A stretch of 64,000 bases of DNA from assembly GCF_013410955.1 (NCBI RefSeq), contig NZ_JACCCG010000004.1:372001-436000 (forward strand). Reading direction: 5' to 3'. How positions within the stretch are numbered: position 1 is the stretch's first letter; every line of letters begins with the position of its first letter. The translations under genes and the position numbers were made by a program. Under the pieces are notes generated by a model. It was not told the DNA's origin. It saw only the letters and a program-made list of their open reading frames with translations, and made no database searches. This stretch comes from Microbacterium sp. AK009 (lineage in GTDB: Bacteria > Actinomycetota > Actinomycetes > Actinomycetales > Microbacteriaceae). Positions 1 through 7,249 of the stretch are shown piece after piece.

Positions 1-378
1 GGGTGCCAGCGGAAGATCGGTGTCCTCCGCGCCGAGGAGCAGCAGCCCGTCGACCCGCGCGGTGTGCTCAGCCGCCACCGCCCGGGCGACGGTGCCTCCG
101 GGGCCGTGTCCACCGACCCAGGTGTCGTCCAGACCCACGTGGTCGAGGACGGCCATGACGTCCGCCACGCGCTCGGCGACGCTCGCGTCACCGCCGGCGG
201 GCTCATCGATGCGGAGGATGCGGAACCCGGCCTCCTCGGCCAGGTAGTGCGCGATGGCGCCCAGTGCGTCACCCTCGAGGCTGTGCTCGGGGATCAGGAC
301 GAGCGAGACCGGCCCTTCGCCCTCGTCGATGAACGGGATGACGCGCGCGTCGCGCGTGACGCTCTGCAGGTCGGGCAT
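1..378 (-). CDS. alpha/beta hydrolase-fold protein, partial (3' end outside window)
   Basis: Only the first 126 residues lie in the window; the gene runs off the left edge. The start ATG follows a GAGAGG ribosome site. The visible part has the alternating strand/helix pattern of an alpha/beta hydrolase: VSLVLIP at residues 24-30, RILRIDEP at 53-60, then the nucleophile elbow at 89-95, then LLLLGAE at 112-118. The elbow reads GGHGPGG instead of the family's GxSxG, so Gly92 stands where the catalytic Ser is expected. It may therefore be a non-hydrolytic family member or use other chemistry. The substrate is unknown. The fold assignment is fairly safe; the function is not assigned. Confidence 0.75.
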   Translation of the reverse strand, partial: MPDLQSVTRDARVIPFIDEGEGPVSLVLIPEHSLEGDALGAIAHYLAEEAGFRILRIDEPAGGDASVAERVADVMAVLDHVGLDDTWVGGHGPGGTVARAVAAEHTARVDGLLLLGAEDTDLPLAP

Positions 379-451
379 CGGGATCCTCTCGATTCGGGGC
401 GGTGGGCGCTCAGCGCCGGACAATGCCTCGAGGAGCCTACCCGGTGGCGCT

Positions 452-1165
452 TCAGGCCTCGGGCAGGTCTGCCCGGGCGAGGACCGACCGATCCTCCGCG
501 CGCACCTCCAGACGCACGGCCTCGGTGCGCATCACGGCGGCGTTGAGGCGACACTCGATCGGCACCTGTGAGCCCAGCATCGCCCCCGCGGAGTACTCCA
601 CGCCTGACTCGTCGATCAGGACGACCTCGTAGGTCGCGCCGACGTCGAGCCCCGTGGCCTCGACGACCGTCTCGGTCCCCCACGTGTGCGCCACGAGGTC
701 GGCCTCGATCTCGACATCGTCGGGAACGCCGTCGAGAACGACCGGTTCGATTGCGCCGAGCGTACCCGGCGGTCCCGATGGCGTGGTCATCGCCGGGTCG
801 GGCCAGGAGAGCCCGATGGCCACGCCGACGGCCAGACACGCCGCAGCGGCGATCGGAGCGATCCATCGGCGCGAGCGACGGGTGGGCGTCGCCGTCACCG
901 TCGATCCCGCCGCGGGCGACTCGTTCTCGGCGTCGACGGCACGCAGGACGCGGTCACCGAGTGCGTCGATATCCCGCGGCGGTGTCCATGTGACATCCCC
1001 TTCGCGGAGCCGCCCCGACAGCGTGGCCAACTCGCGGAACTCGTCCTCGACGTCGGGGCGACGTCGCCGCAGCGCCTCCCACTCCTCGGCTTCGCCCGCG
1101 GTCAGTTCACCGGCGAGCGCTGCCGCCATCAGTTCGGCGATGCGGTCATCGGGGGTGCGCATCAT
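452..1165 (-). CDS. anti-sigma factor, single-pass membrane protein
   Basis: This 237-residue protein is encoded directly after the ECF sigma gene, its ATG overlapping the sigma stop as ATGA, which indicates translational coupling. The N-terminal part (about 1-60) is a charged helical domain with no Cys or His, so it lacks the zinc motif of ZAS anti-sigma factors. A basic RRSRRW stretch precedes one membrane helix at about 102-122. The extracytoplasmic C-terminal domain resembles the RskA-type C-terminal region (VVEATGLDVGATYEVVLID). By family knowledge it would bind and hold its sigma factor at the membrane until a signal releases it. The signal is unknown. Confidence 0.85.
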   Translation of the reverse strand: MMRTPDDRIAELMAAALAGELTAGEAEEWEALRRRRPDVEDEFRELATLSGRLREGDVTWTPPRDIDALGDRVLRAVDAENESPAAGSTVTATPTRRSRRWIAPIAAAACLAVGVAIGLSWPDPAMTTPSGPPGTLGAIEPVVLDGVPDDVEIEADLVAHTWGTETVVEATGLDVGATYEVVLIDESGVEYSAGAMLGSQVPIECRLNAAVMRTEAVRLEVRAEDRSVLARADLPEA

Positions 1166-1674
1166 TCCTCCTCCGTTTCCTGCAGATGTCTCCGAAGGGC
1201 CCGGAGCCCATGGAACGCCCGCGTCCGCCAGGTGGCGACGGGGATGCCGGTAGCGTCTGCGAGCTCTTGATAGCTGCGCCCCTCGACGTGCACCGCCACG
1301 ACGACCGTGCGGTGCGCGTCACTGAGCGCCGCCAGGCCTTCGATGATGCGAAGCCTCTCCAGGGGGTCGATCGCGTCCGCCATCCGTGTCTCGAGCTCTG
1401 CGTCGTCGCCGATGCGCGGAAGCCGGGCACGGGCGCGCAGCGCGTCCACGACGACGTTGCGGGCGATCGCGAACAGCCACGTGCGCTCCGTCGCCCGGGC
1501 GGCGTCGAAGCGGTCACGGGAACGCCAGGCGCGCAGGAACGTCTCCTGCACGCAGTCCTCGGCGAGCGGACGGTCCCGGAGGGCGTTGACGGCGTACCCC
1601 AGGAGCGCGCTGCCGTTCTCGGCGAAGGCCCGTCGTACATCGAAGCCCTCCGCTGGGCGCGGGTCCGAGGTCAT
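1162..1674 (-). CDS. ECF-type RNA polymerase sigma factor
   Basis: A 170-residue extracytoplasmic-function sigma factor. Region 2 shows LAEDCVQETFLRAWR and TWLFAIARNVVVDALR; region 4 shows AALSDAHRTVVVAVHVEGRS followed by the helix-turn-helix YQELADATGIPVATWRTR. The chosen ATG is preceded by GGGGGAGAGG; an upstream in-frame ATG would add 12 residues but has no comparable site. It is followed by its anti-sigma gene and lies divergent from the CHRD/sortase pair, which are natural candidate targets, although I could not recognise a specific promoter motif. Confidence 0.92.
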   Translation of the reverse strand: MTSDPRPAEGFDVRRAFAENGSALLGYAVNALRDRPLAEDCVQETFLRAWRSRDRFDAARATERTWLFAIARNVVVDALRARARLPRIGDDAELETRMADAIDPLERLRIIEGLAALSDAHRTVVVAVHVEGRSYQELADATGIPVATWRTRAFHGLRALRRHLQETEEE

Positions 1675-1792
1675 CCTCTCCCCCTCGCCCCGTCGTGCGG
1701 TGATTCCCACCCCATCTCCTCACAGGCTAATGATCGCCGAGGGGCCGGGACGGCCGCGCGATCACCAGGTGGTACCGCCCGCGGCGTCCATT

Positions 1793-1828
1793 CGTTCATC
1801 GAGCAGGAAATCTCCTCGCCGATGAACG
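1793..1828. promoter_or_regulatory. 36-bp imperfect palindrome in the sigma/CHRD divergent region
   Basis: CGTTCATCG (1793-1801) and CGATGAACG (1820-1828) form a perfect 9-bp inverted repeat. Inside it AGGA (1805-1808) pairs with TCCT (1813-1816), with symmetrical 3-base internal loops. It lies 72 bases before the CHRD start and could be an operator or a leader-RNA hairpin. Confidence 0.5.
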
Positions 1829-1899
1829 CACGGCCGTTCGGCCTCGTAGACCCCGACAAGGGATGCGACCGGCGCGTCCAGATCGGAAGGTTCGAGGAA

Positions 1900-2613
1900 A
1901 TGACGAAGAAGACATCCGCCCGTCTCGTGACGCTCGGTGCGCTGGCCGGCGTTGCCGCCCTCACCGTCGCGATGCCCGCCCACGCCGAGACCGCGGTCGA
2001 GGAGCCCGACACATTCACCAGCGCCTTCACGGTCATGGCGACGCCGGATCAGGTCATCAACAACGACGGCGTCGCCGCGCCCGGCCAGGAGGGCGCAACG
2101 GGGACGTTCACGTTCCGCATCAATTCCGAGCTGGAGATCATCTGCTACGACATCCGGTTGGAGGGTGTCAGCGGCGACTACCAGAGCCCGGCCAAGACGG
2201 CTACCCACATCCATGAGGCAGGGGCGGGTCAGCCGGGGCCGCCGCGGATCGCGTTCCCCAACCCTGAGCCGGTGGGCGACGGACCGCGCACCTCGTCGGG
2301 ATGCCTCCAGGGACCGTTCACGACGGGCGTCGAGGTCGACGGCGTCGACACCGGCGACGGCTTCTCCCTCGCTGAGATCGAGGCCGACCCCGCCGGATTC
2401 ACCGGCGACTCCCACACCGTCGACTACCCGGCGGGTGTCGTCCGCGGACAGCTCTCGGCCATCCCCGTCGGCGGGGTGGACACCGGTGCCGGAGGAACCG
2501 CCGACGCCGGCATCTCGCCCCTCGGTGTCGGCGGGGCCGCCCTGGCCGTCGCCGGTCTCGGGCTCGGAGCGGCGGTCGTCGTGACCCGTCGTCGGCAGGC
2601 CGCCACTCGGTGA
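1900..2613 (+). CDS. CHRD domain surface protein with signal peptide and C-terminal anchor
   Basis: A 237-residue exported protein. A basic start (MTKKTSARLV) and hydrophobic core end in AHA at about residue 29, a likely signal peptidase I site. A CHRD-type domain follows (about 65-190; TFTFRINSELEIICYDIRL, AATHIHEAG-like TATHIHEAG, GVVRGQL). The C-terminus has a Gly-rich linker (GGVDTGAGG), a hydrophobic helix at about 205-228 and a TRRR tail, the layout of a sortase substrate but without LPxTG. The start is chosen because a signal peptide and a GGAAGG site precede it; the longer upstream frame has neither. It is coupled to a sortase gene by a 4-base overlap. CHRD domains are known from chordin and bacterial surface proteins, with unknown role here. 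Confidence 0.85.
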   Translation: MTKKTSARLVTLGALAGVAALTVAMPAHAETAVEEPDTFTSAFTVMATPDQVINNDGVAAPGQEGATGTFTFRINSELEIICYDIRLEGVSGDYQSPAKTATHIHEAGAGQPGPPRIAFPNPEPVGDGPRTSSGCLQGPFTTGVEVDGVDTGDGFSLAEIEADPAGFTGDSHTVDYPAGVVRGQLSAIPVGGVDTGAGGTADAGISPLGVGGAALAVAGLGLGAAVVVTRRRQAATR

Positions 2614-3275
2614 CCTTCCTGCGATCGGCCGCGCGGCGTCCATTCCGCAGAGAATGGGCGCTGCGCGGCGCGCTTGCAGCCGCGCTGGTGCTGGCGGTCG
2701 GCAGCACCGCGGCGTGCGCGACGCAGGGGACGACGGCCACGCCATCGTCCGCCTCGACGACGGCGCGTCCGTCGGTGTCGCCGCCCCCCGCCACGCCGGC
2801 GACGCCGCCGTCGTCCGAACCGGAAGCGGGGCCTCATCCCCCGGCGCGGGTCTCGGTACCGTCGATCGGCCTCGACGAGTCACTGATCGATCTCGGCCTG
2901 AATGCCGACGGCTCGATGCAGGTACCGACCGACTTCGACGAGGTCGGGTGGTTCACCGGCGGCGGTCGCCCGGGAGGAGCCGGTCCGGTGGTGATCGCCG
3001 GGCATGTCGACTCGCCGACCGGTCCCGCCGTGTTCCTGCGTCTCCGCGAGGTGCAGGTCGGTGACCTCATCGAGGTCGTGGACACGGCCGGCACGGCGCA
3101 CGCGTACGTGGTGACGGAGACGGCGGACTATCCGAAGTCGTCGTTCCCGACCGCGGCGGTGTTCGGAGCGGTCACCTCTGACGAGCTCCGACTCATCACC
3201 TGCGGCGGTGTGTTCGACCAGGCGGCCGGGTCGTACCTGGACAACCGGGTCGTCTACGCCGTCCGCGCGGGGTGA
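2610..3275 (+). CDS. class F sortase
   Basis: A 221-residue sortase with an N-terminal hydrophobic segment (about 20-36) and a Pro/Thr/Ser-rich linker to residue 75. The catalytic set is visible: His132 in VIAGHVDS, Cys198 in LRLITCGG and Arg213 in DNRVVYAV. Class F enzymes of actinobacteria are transpeptidases that join or anchor surface proteins. The GTG start overlaps the CHRD stop as GTGA, so the two are probably made together and the CHRD protein is the likely substrate (inference). A GSTAAC stretch near residue 36 vaguely resembles a lipobox, but not convincingly. Confidence 0.88.
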   Translation: MTFLRSAARRPFRREWALRGALAAALVLAVGSTAACATQGTTATPSSASTTARPSVSPPPATPATPPSSEPEAGPHPPARVSVPSIGLDESLIDLGLNADGSMQVPTDFDEVGWFTGGGRPGGAGPVVIAGHVDSPTGPAVFLRLREVQVGDLIEVVDTAGTAHAYVVTETADYPKSSFPTAAVFGAVTSDELRLITCGGVFDQAAGSYLDNRVVYAVRAG

Positions 3276-3292
3276 CGGATTCTCGCGATCCC

Positions 3293-3961
3293 TCAGGGAA
3301 CGGAGACCCATCCCGCCTCGTGCAGTCTCGAGAAGCCGTCGATCATGAGGTCCAGCGCGAAGCTGAATTCCGCATCCTCGTCGCATGCCGAGCCCGCGTG
3401 CGGAGCGGTCGTCGCCATCCGCACGATCGCCGGGTAGGACACCGCGAACTGCGCCATCGCCTGCGCCCGCAGACCCGGGTCGGCCGGGATCGTCGGAGTA
3501 GGCAGGACATCGCGCGTGATCCCCCACATCCGCGTGCTCAACGCATGCATGGCGTGATGCACGAGGTCCGCGGAGAGCCCTCCGTCGAACATGATCGCCA
3601 TGAGCGAGTCCATGTAGGCCAGGACGGTCGGGCTCGCCGCCGTCCGCGACTCTATCGCTGCCTGCGCCCATCGATGCCGGCCCATCACCGCGCGTGCCGA
3701 CCGGATGCGGGCGCGCAGCGCGTCCTGCCAGGAGAGTCCGTCGGCCGGCACGTCGATGCTCGCCACCAGTCGATCGAGCATGCCGTCGACGAGCTCCTCA
3801 CGGTTCGCGACGTGCTTGTACAGGGCCATCGCCGTGACCCCGAGCGCATCCGCGACCCGCCGCATGCTGGTCGCTTCGAGGCCGACCTCATCAGCGGAAG
3901 CCACGGCGGCATCCAGCACCCGCTCGCGATCGAGTGTCCGGCGAGGCACGGGAATTGACAT
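3293..3961 (-). CDS. TetR-family transcriptional regulator
   Basis: A 222-residue regulator with an N-terminal helix-turn-helix (RVLDAAVASADEVGLEATSM then RRVADALGVTAMALYKHVAN, residues about 13-53), the classic TetR pattern, and a C-terminal ligand/dimer domain of the TetR_C type. It is divergent from a DUF4386 membrane protein. The gap holds two copies of a 13-bp motif, one overlapping its own -10 region, so autorepression and control of the neighbour are likely. The ATG lies 6 bases after TACGCT, which suggests a leaderless mRNA. Ligand unknown. Confidence 0.92.
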   Translation of the reverse strand: MSIPVPRRTLDRERVLDAAVASADEVGLEATSMRRVADALGVTAMALYKHVANREELVDGMLDRLVASIDVPADGLSWQDALRARIRSARAVMGRHRWAQAAIESRTAASPTVLAYMDSLMAIMFDGGLSADLVHHAMHALSTRMWGITRDVLPTPTIPADPGLRAQAMAQFAVSYPAIVRMATTAPHAGSACDEDAEFSFALDLMIDGFSRLHEAGWVSVP

Positions 3962-3964
3962 GTG

Positions 3965-4011
3965 TACAGCGTATACCTAAGGTGGGAGCGCGTCGGTTTA
4001 CGGCGTATACC
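3965..4011. promoter_or_regulatory. twin putative TetR operators between the divergent genes
   Basis: TACAGCGTATACC (3965-3977) and TACGGCGTATACC (3999-4011) differ at one base and are 34 bp apart. Each contains TAC-N3-GTA and the palindrome GTATAC. The first covers the likely TetR -10 (TACGCT, minus strand, 3968-3973); the second contains a possible -10 (TATACC) for the rightward gene. Confidence 0.7.
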
Positions 4012-4030
4012 TTCCCGAATCAGGACGATC

Positions 4031-4678
4031 ATGACCCCTCGCTCCCGCACATACGCGCGCACCGCCGGCATCCTCTACCTCGTCACCCACGTCACGTCGG
4101 TGACCGCAGTCGCGGCGTACGCGTCGAACGCACTGGTCGTCGGCGTCGCGCTCGAACTGATCCTCGCGCTCGGATGCGTGGGCACGGGAATCCTCCTGTG
4201 GCTGCTGCTGCGCCCGTTCGGACCTGCCCGCGCGGCGACGTTCGCCGGACTGCGGGCGCTGGAGGCCGCGGTCATCGCTGCGGGAACACTCCCCATGCTC
4301 GCTCTGGTGCACCTGACCGCACCCGGGCCGAACACCGAAGCCCTCCTGGCCCTGCACTCCGCGGCCTTCCTGGTCGGACAGGGGCTGGTGATCAGCGTGA
4401 ACACCGTCATCCTGGGCTGGCTGCTTCTCGATGCCGGCGTCGTCCCCCGCTTTCTCGCGGTGCTCGGCATCGCCGGTGGGGTGCTGGTCGGGCTGAGCAA
4501 CACCGCACAGCTGTTCAGCCTGATTCCGCAGGGCGGAACGATCGCGGCGATCTGCGCACTGCCGGTCTTCGCGTTCGAGGTCTGGTTGGCCGTCCACCTC
4601 ATCGCGGTGGGCCTGCGGCCGCGGCGCGATCAGTTGTTGAAACGGAACTCCACGACGTCGCCGTCCTGCATGACGTAG
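4031..4678 (+). CDS. DUF4386 family membrane protein
   Basis: A 215-residue integral membrane protein with about six hydrophobic helices (for example ILYLVTHVTSVTAVAAYA, LVVGVALELILALGCVGTGI, LVISVNTVILGWLLL). The pattern fits DUF4386, a family without known function. The ATG is used because it follows CAGGA and is the first start beyond the operator sequences. Divergent TetR and operator copies suggest drug- or ligand-induced expression (inference). The last 16 codons are antisense to the end of ychF, a 49-base tail-to-tail overlap. Confidence 0.8.
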   Translation: MTPRSRTYARTAGILYLVTHVTSVTAVAAYASNALVVGVALELILALGCVGTGILLWLLLRPFGPARAATFAGLRALEAAVIAAGTLPMLALVHLTAPGPNTEALLALHSAAFLVGQGLVISVNTVILGWLLLDAGVVPRFLAVLGIAGGVLVGLSNTAQLFSLIPQGGTIAAICALPVFAFEVWLAVHLIAVGLRPRRDQLLKRNSTTSPSCMT

Positions 4679-5703
4679 TCCTTGCCCTCGAGGCGCGCCT
4701 TGCCCTTCGCGCGGGCTTCGGCGACGGAGCCGAGGGCGACGAGGTCGTCGAAGGAGATCACTTCGGCCTTGATGAAGCCCTTCTCGAAGTCGGTGTGGAT
4801 GACGCCGGCAGCCTGGGGCGCCTTCCAGCCCTTGCCGATCGTCCAGGCGCGAGCCTCCTTCGGCCCCGCGGTGAGGTAGGTCTGAAGGCCCAGGGTGGCG
4901 AAGCCGATGCGGGCGAGCTGGTCGAGTCCCGATTCGGTCTGCCCGGTGGAGGCCAGCAGCTCAGCGGCATCCTCGGGGTCGAGATCGATCAGCTCCGACT
5001 CGATCTTCGCGTCGAGGAAGACCGCCTGCGCCGGGGCCACCAGGGCGGCGAGCTCGGCCTTGCGTGCCTCATCGGTGAGGACGGCCTCGTCGACGTTGAA
5101 GACGAAGATGAACGGCTTGGCCGTGAGAAGGCCCAATTCCCTGATCGGTGACAGGTCGAGTCCCGAGGCCGACAGCAGCACACCCTTCTGCAGCGCGTCC
5201 TGGGCGGCGACGGCGGTCTCGAGCACGGCGGGGTCGAGCTTCTTGCCCTTGACCTCCTTCTCGTACCGGGTGATGGCCTTCTCCAGCGTCTGGAGGTCGG
5301 CGAGCTGCAGCTCGGCGTTGATCGTCTCCATGTCGCCCGCGGGGTTCACCGCTCCGTCGACGTGCACCACGTCATCGTCGGCGAATCCGCGCACGACCTG
5401 GGCGATGGCGTCGGCCTCGCGGATGTTGGCCAGGAACTGGTTGCCCAGGCCCTCCCCCTCGCTGGCGCCACGGACGATGCCGGCGATGTCGACGAACGAC
5501 ACCGCAGCGGGCACCACGCGCTCGCTGTGGAAGACCTCGGCGAGGGCGGTCAGGCGCGGATCGGGCAGGTTCACCACCCCGACGTTCGGCTCGATCGTCG
5601 CGAACGGGTAGTTCGCTGCGAGCACCTGGTTCTTGGTGAGGGCGTTGAAGAGCGTCGACTTGCCGACGTTGGGAAGACCGACGATTCCGATGGTGAGAGC
5701 CAC
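4630..5703 (-). CDS. ychF: redox-regulated ATPase YchF (Obg-like)
   Basis: A P-loop NTPase of the OLA1/YchF family, 357 residues from the GTG chosen, the usual family length. GLPNVGKSTLFN near the N-terminus is the G1 motif, DIAG the G3 motif, NVDE takes the place of NKxD as in YchF, and the C-terminal TGS-like domain ends in VVEFRFNN. YchF proteins bind ribosomes, prefer ATP and are linked to stress responses. An ATG two codons upstream is possible, but a TAGGCT hexamer sits 8 bases before the GTG, favouring it. Single-gene unit. Confidence 0.96.
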   Translation of the reverse strand: MALTIGIVGLPNVGKSTLFNALTKNQVLAANYPFATIEPNVGVVNLPDPRLTALAEVFHSERVVPAAVSFVDIAGIVRGASEGEGLGNQFLANIREADAIAQVVRGFADDDVVHVDGAVNPAGDMETINAELQLADLQTLEKAITRYEKEVKGKKLDPAVLETAVAAQDALQKGVLLSASGLDLSPIRELGLLTAKPFIFVFNVDEAVLTDEARKAELAALVAPAQAVFLDAKIESELIDLDPEDAAELLASTGQTESGLDQLARIGFATLGLQTYLTAGPKEARAWTIGKGWKAPQAAGVIHTDFEKGFIKAEVISFDDLVALGSVAEARAKGKARLEGKDYVMQDGDVVEFRFNN

Positions 5704-5711
5704 GGGCATCC

Positions 5712-5717
5712 AGCCTA
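5712..5717 (-). promoter_or_regulatory. -10 hexamer TAGGCT, probable leaderless ychF promoter
   Basis: TAGGCT lies 8 bases before the GTG that gives the family-typical ychF N-terminus (MALTIGIVG). If the ATG at 5709 were used, only 2 bases would separate it from the hexamer. Confidence 0.5.
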
Positions 5718-5745
5718 CCGGCGGAGCGCGGCGTCGCCGACGCGG

Positions 5746-6492
5746 TCAACGGCGCAGGACTGCGCGGAAGGCCTCGGTGCGGTAGGGAAGCTCGACGATG
5801 CCGTTCTCAGCGCGTTCGTCGAACAGTGCGCCGACCTCGTCGAGGATCCTCCGACGCGCGGTCTCCTCGGCGGTGATGACGTAGCTGCGTGATGCGGCCA
5901 TATCGATGAACGCCTCCCGGGTGAGGGGCCGATGCCACTCCCAGACGCGGGTCTCGAACGCTTCGAACGGCGGATGCGGCGTCGGACCGCCCTCCGCGAT
6001 GAGCTGTTCCGCCGAGGACCCGTGCATGATCCCGGTGAGATCGTGCACCCAGGCGACGCGTTCGTCGCGGACGTTCCAGACGAGTCCCAGGACGCCGCCC
6101 TCCCGCAGCACCCGGCCCGCTTCGACGGCGCCGGCCACCGGATCGACCCAGTGCCAGGCCTGGCCGCCGACGACGGCGTCGACCGACGCGTCGGACAGCG
6201 GCATCCGCTCGGCTGTTCCGACGAAGGCGGGGGTTCCCCGAACCCGTCGGCGCAGTTCCGCCAGCATGTCGGCGTCGGGGTCGACCGCGACGACCTCCGC
6301 TTCGAGCTCGCGGAGGACTCTGGTGAGCTTGCCCGTTCCCGCGCCCACGTCGGCGACGCGCGGACGCCGACCGGGTGCGGCGACGGGCTCGAGGAGCCAC
6401 GCGACCGCGTCCGCGGGGTAGTCGGGGCGGCCGCTCTCGTACCGGGCGGCCTCGCGTCCGAATGACGTGGACATCTCCTCACGGCTGGCCAT
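5746..6492 (-). CDS. class I SAM-dependent methyltransferase
   Basis: A 248-residue methyltransferase of the Methyltransf_11 type. Motif I is VADVGAGTGK (residues about 46-55); the acidic ribose-binding residue follows in VVAVDPDADML; AERMPLSDASVDAVV and GQAWHWVDP are typical post-motif segments. The substrate cannot be deduced. It is monocistronic, divergent from an exonuclease gene, and its ATG is 6 bases after TAGGCT, suggesting a leaderless transcript. Confidence 0.9.
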   Translation of the reverse strand: MASREEMSTSFGREAARYESGRPDYPADAVAWLLEPVAAPGRRPRVADVGAGTGKLTRVLRELEAEVVAVDPDADMLAELRRRVRGTPAFVGTAERMPLSDASVDAVVGGQAWHWVDPVAGAVEAGRVLREGGVLGLVWNVRDERVAWVHDLTGIMHGSSAEQLIAEGGPTPHPPFEAFETRVWEWHRPLTREAFIDMAASRSYVITAEETARRRILDEVGALFDERAENGIVELPYRTEAFRAVLRR

Positions 6493-6498
6493 GCCCCG

Positions 6499-6504
6499 AG
6501 CCTA
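6499..6504 (-). promoter_or_regulatory. -10 hexamer TAGGCT for the methyltransferase gene
   Basis: Exactly 6 bases separate this hexamer from the ATG, the spacing of actinobacterial leaderless promoters. Confidence 0.55.
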
Positions 6505-6574
6505 CGCCGACGCGATCCGACGAATTCCGGCGCGCCTCGGACACCGGCGGCCGGGCGACGGAGAGGGTGAAGCC

Positions 6575-7192
6575 GTGCCCCTGGACTTCACCGCGATCGA
6601 TTTCGAAACGGCGAACTCCAGTAGCGCTTCGGCGTGTGCGGTCGGCCTCGCGCGGGTGCGCGCCGGAGAGGTCGTCGCCACCGCGGGGTGGCTCATCCGC
6701 CCGCCCGCCGGCCACGACCACTTCTTCGACATCAACATGCGCATCCACGGCATCCGCCCGGAAGACGTCGCCCACGCCCCCAGCTGGTCCGAGCAGCTCG
6801 GCGATCTCGCCGGATTCGCCGGCGGCGACGTCCTCGTGGCGCACAACGCCGGCTTCGACATGGCCGTGCTCACCCGCGCGTGCGAGGCGACCGGCGACGA
6901 GTGCCCGCCCTACCGATACGCCTGCAGCCTCCAGGTGGCGCGCAAGGTGTACCAGCTGCCGTCGTATCGACTGCCCTTCGTCGCCGCTGAGGCGGGATTC
7001 GCCGAGTTCGCCCATCACAACGCCGTGGCCGATGCCCTCGCGTGTGCGCACGTGATGATCGACGCCGCGCGACGGGTCGCCGCCGACGATATCGACGACC
7101 TGGCGGCATGGACCGGTGTCCGGGTCTCGCAGATCGCCGTCGCCGACGCACCGGCGCCGCGGCGTTCGTTGTCGTTCGGAGCCGTCGCCTAG
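6575..7192 (+). CDS. DnaQ-fold 3'-5' exonuclease
   Basis: A 205-residue DEDD-type exonuclease. ExoI is FTAIDFETAN with Asp9 and Glu11, ExoII is VAHNAGFDMAVL, and ExoIII is HNAVADALACA with the His and Asp of the DEDDh subtype. GIRPEDV matches the usual spacing region of DnaQ-like proteins. It could act in proofreading, RNA trimming or repair; there is no polymerase domain. The GTG is preferred because it starts just before the domain and follows GGAGAGGG at good spacing, although the frame is open for 36 more codons upstream. Confidence 0.9.
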   Translation: MPLDFTAIDFETANSSSASACAVGLARVRAGEVVATAGWLIRPPAGHDHFFDINMRIHGIRPEDVAHAPSWSEQLGDLAGFAGGDVLVAHNAGFDMAVLTRACEATGDECPPYRYACSLQVARKVYQLPSYRLPFVAAEAGFAEFAHHNAVADALACAHVMIDAARRVAADDIDDLAAWTGVRVSQIAVADAPAPRRSLSFGAVA

Positions 7193-7249
7193 GCCGCAGA
7201 CCTCGCGCGTCGCGCAGGCGATGTCCGACCCCTCCGGCAGGGTGAGGTC

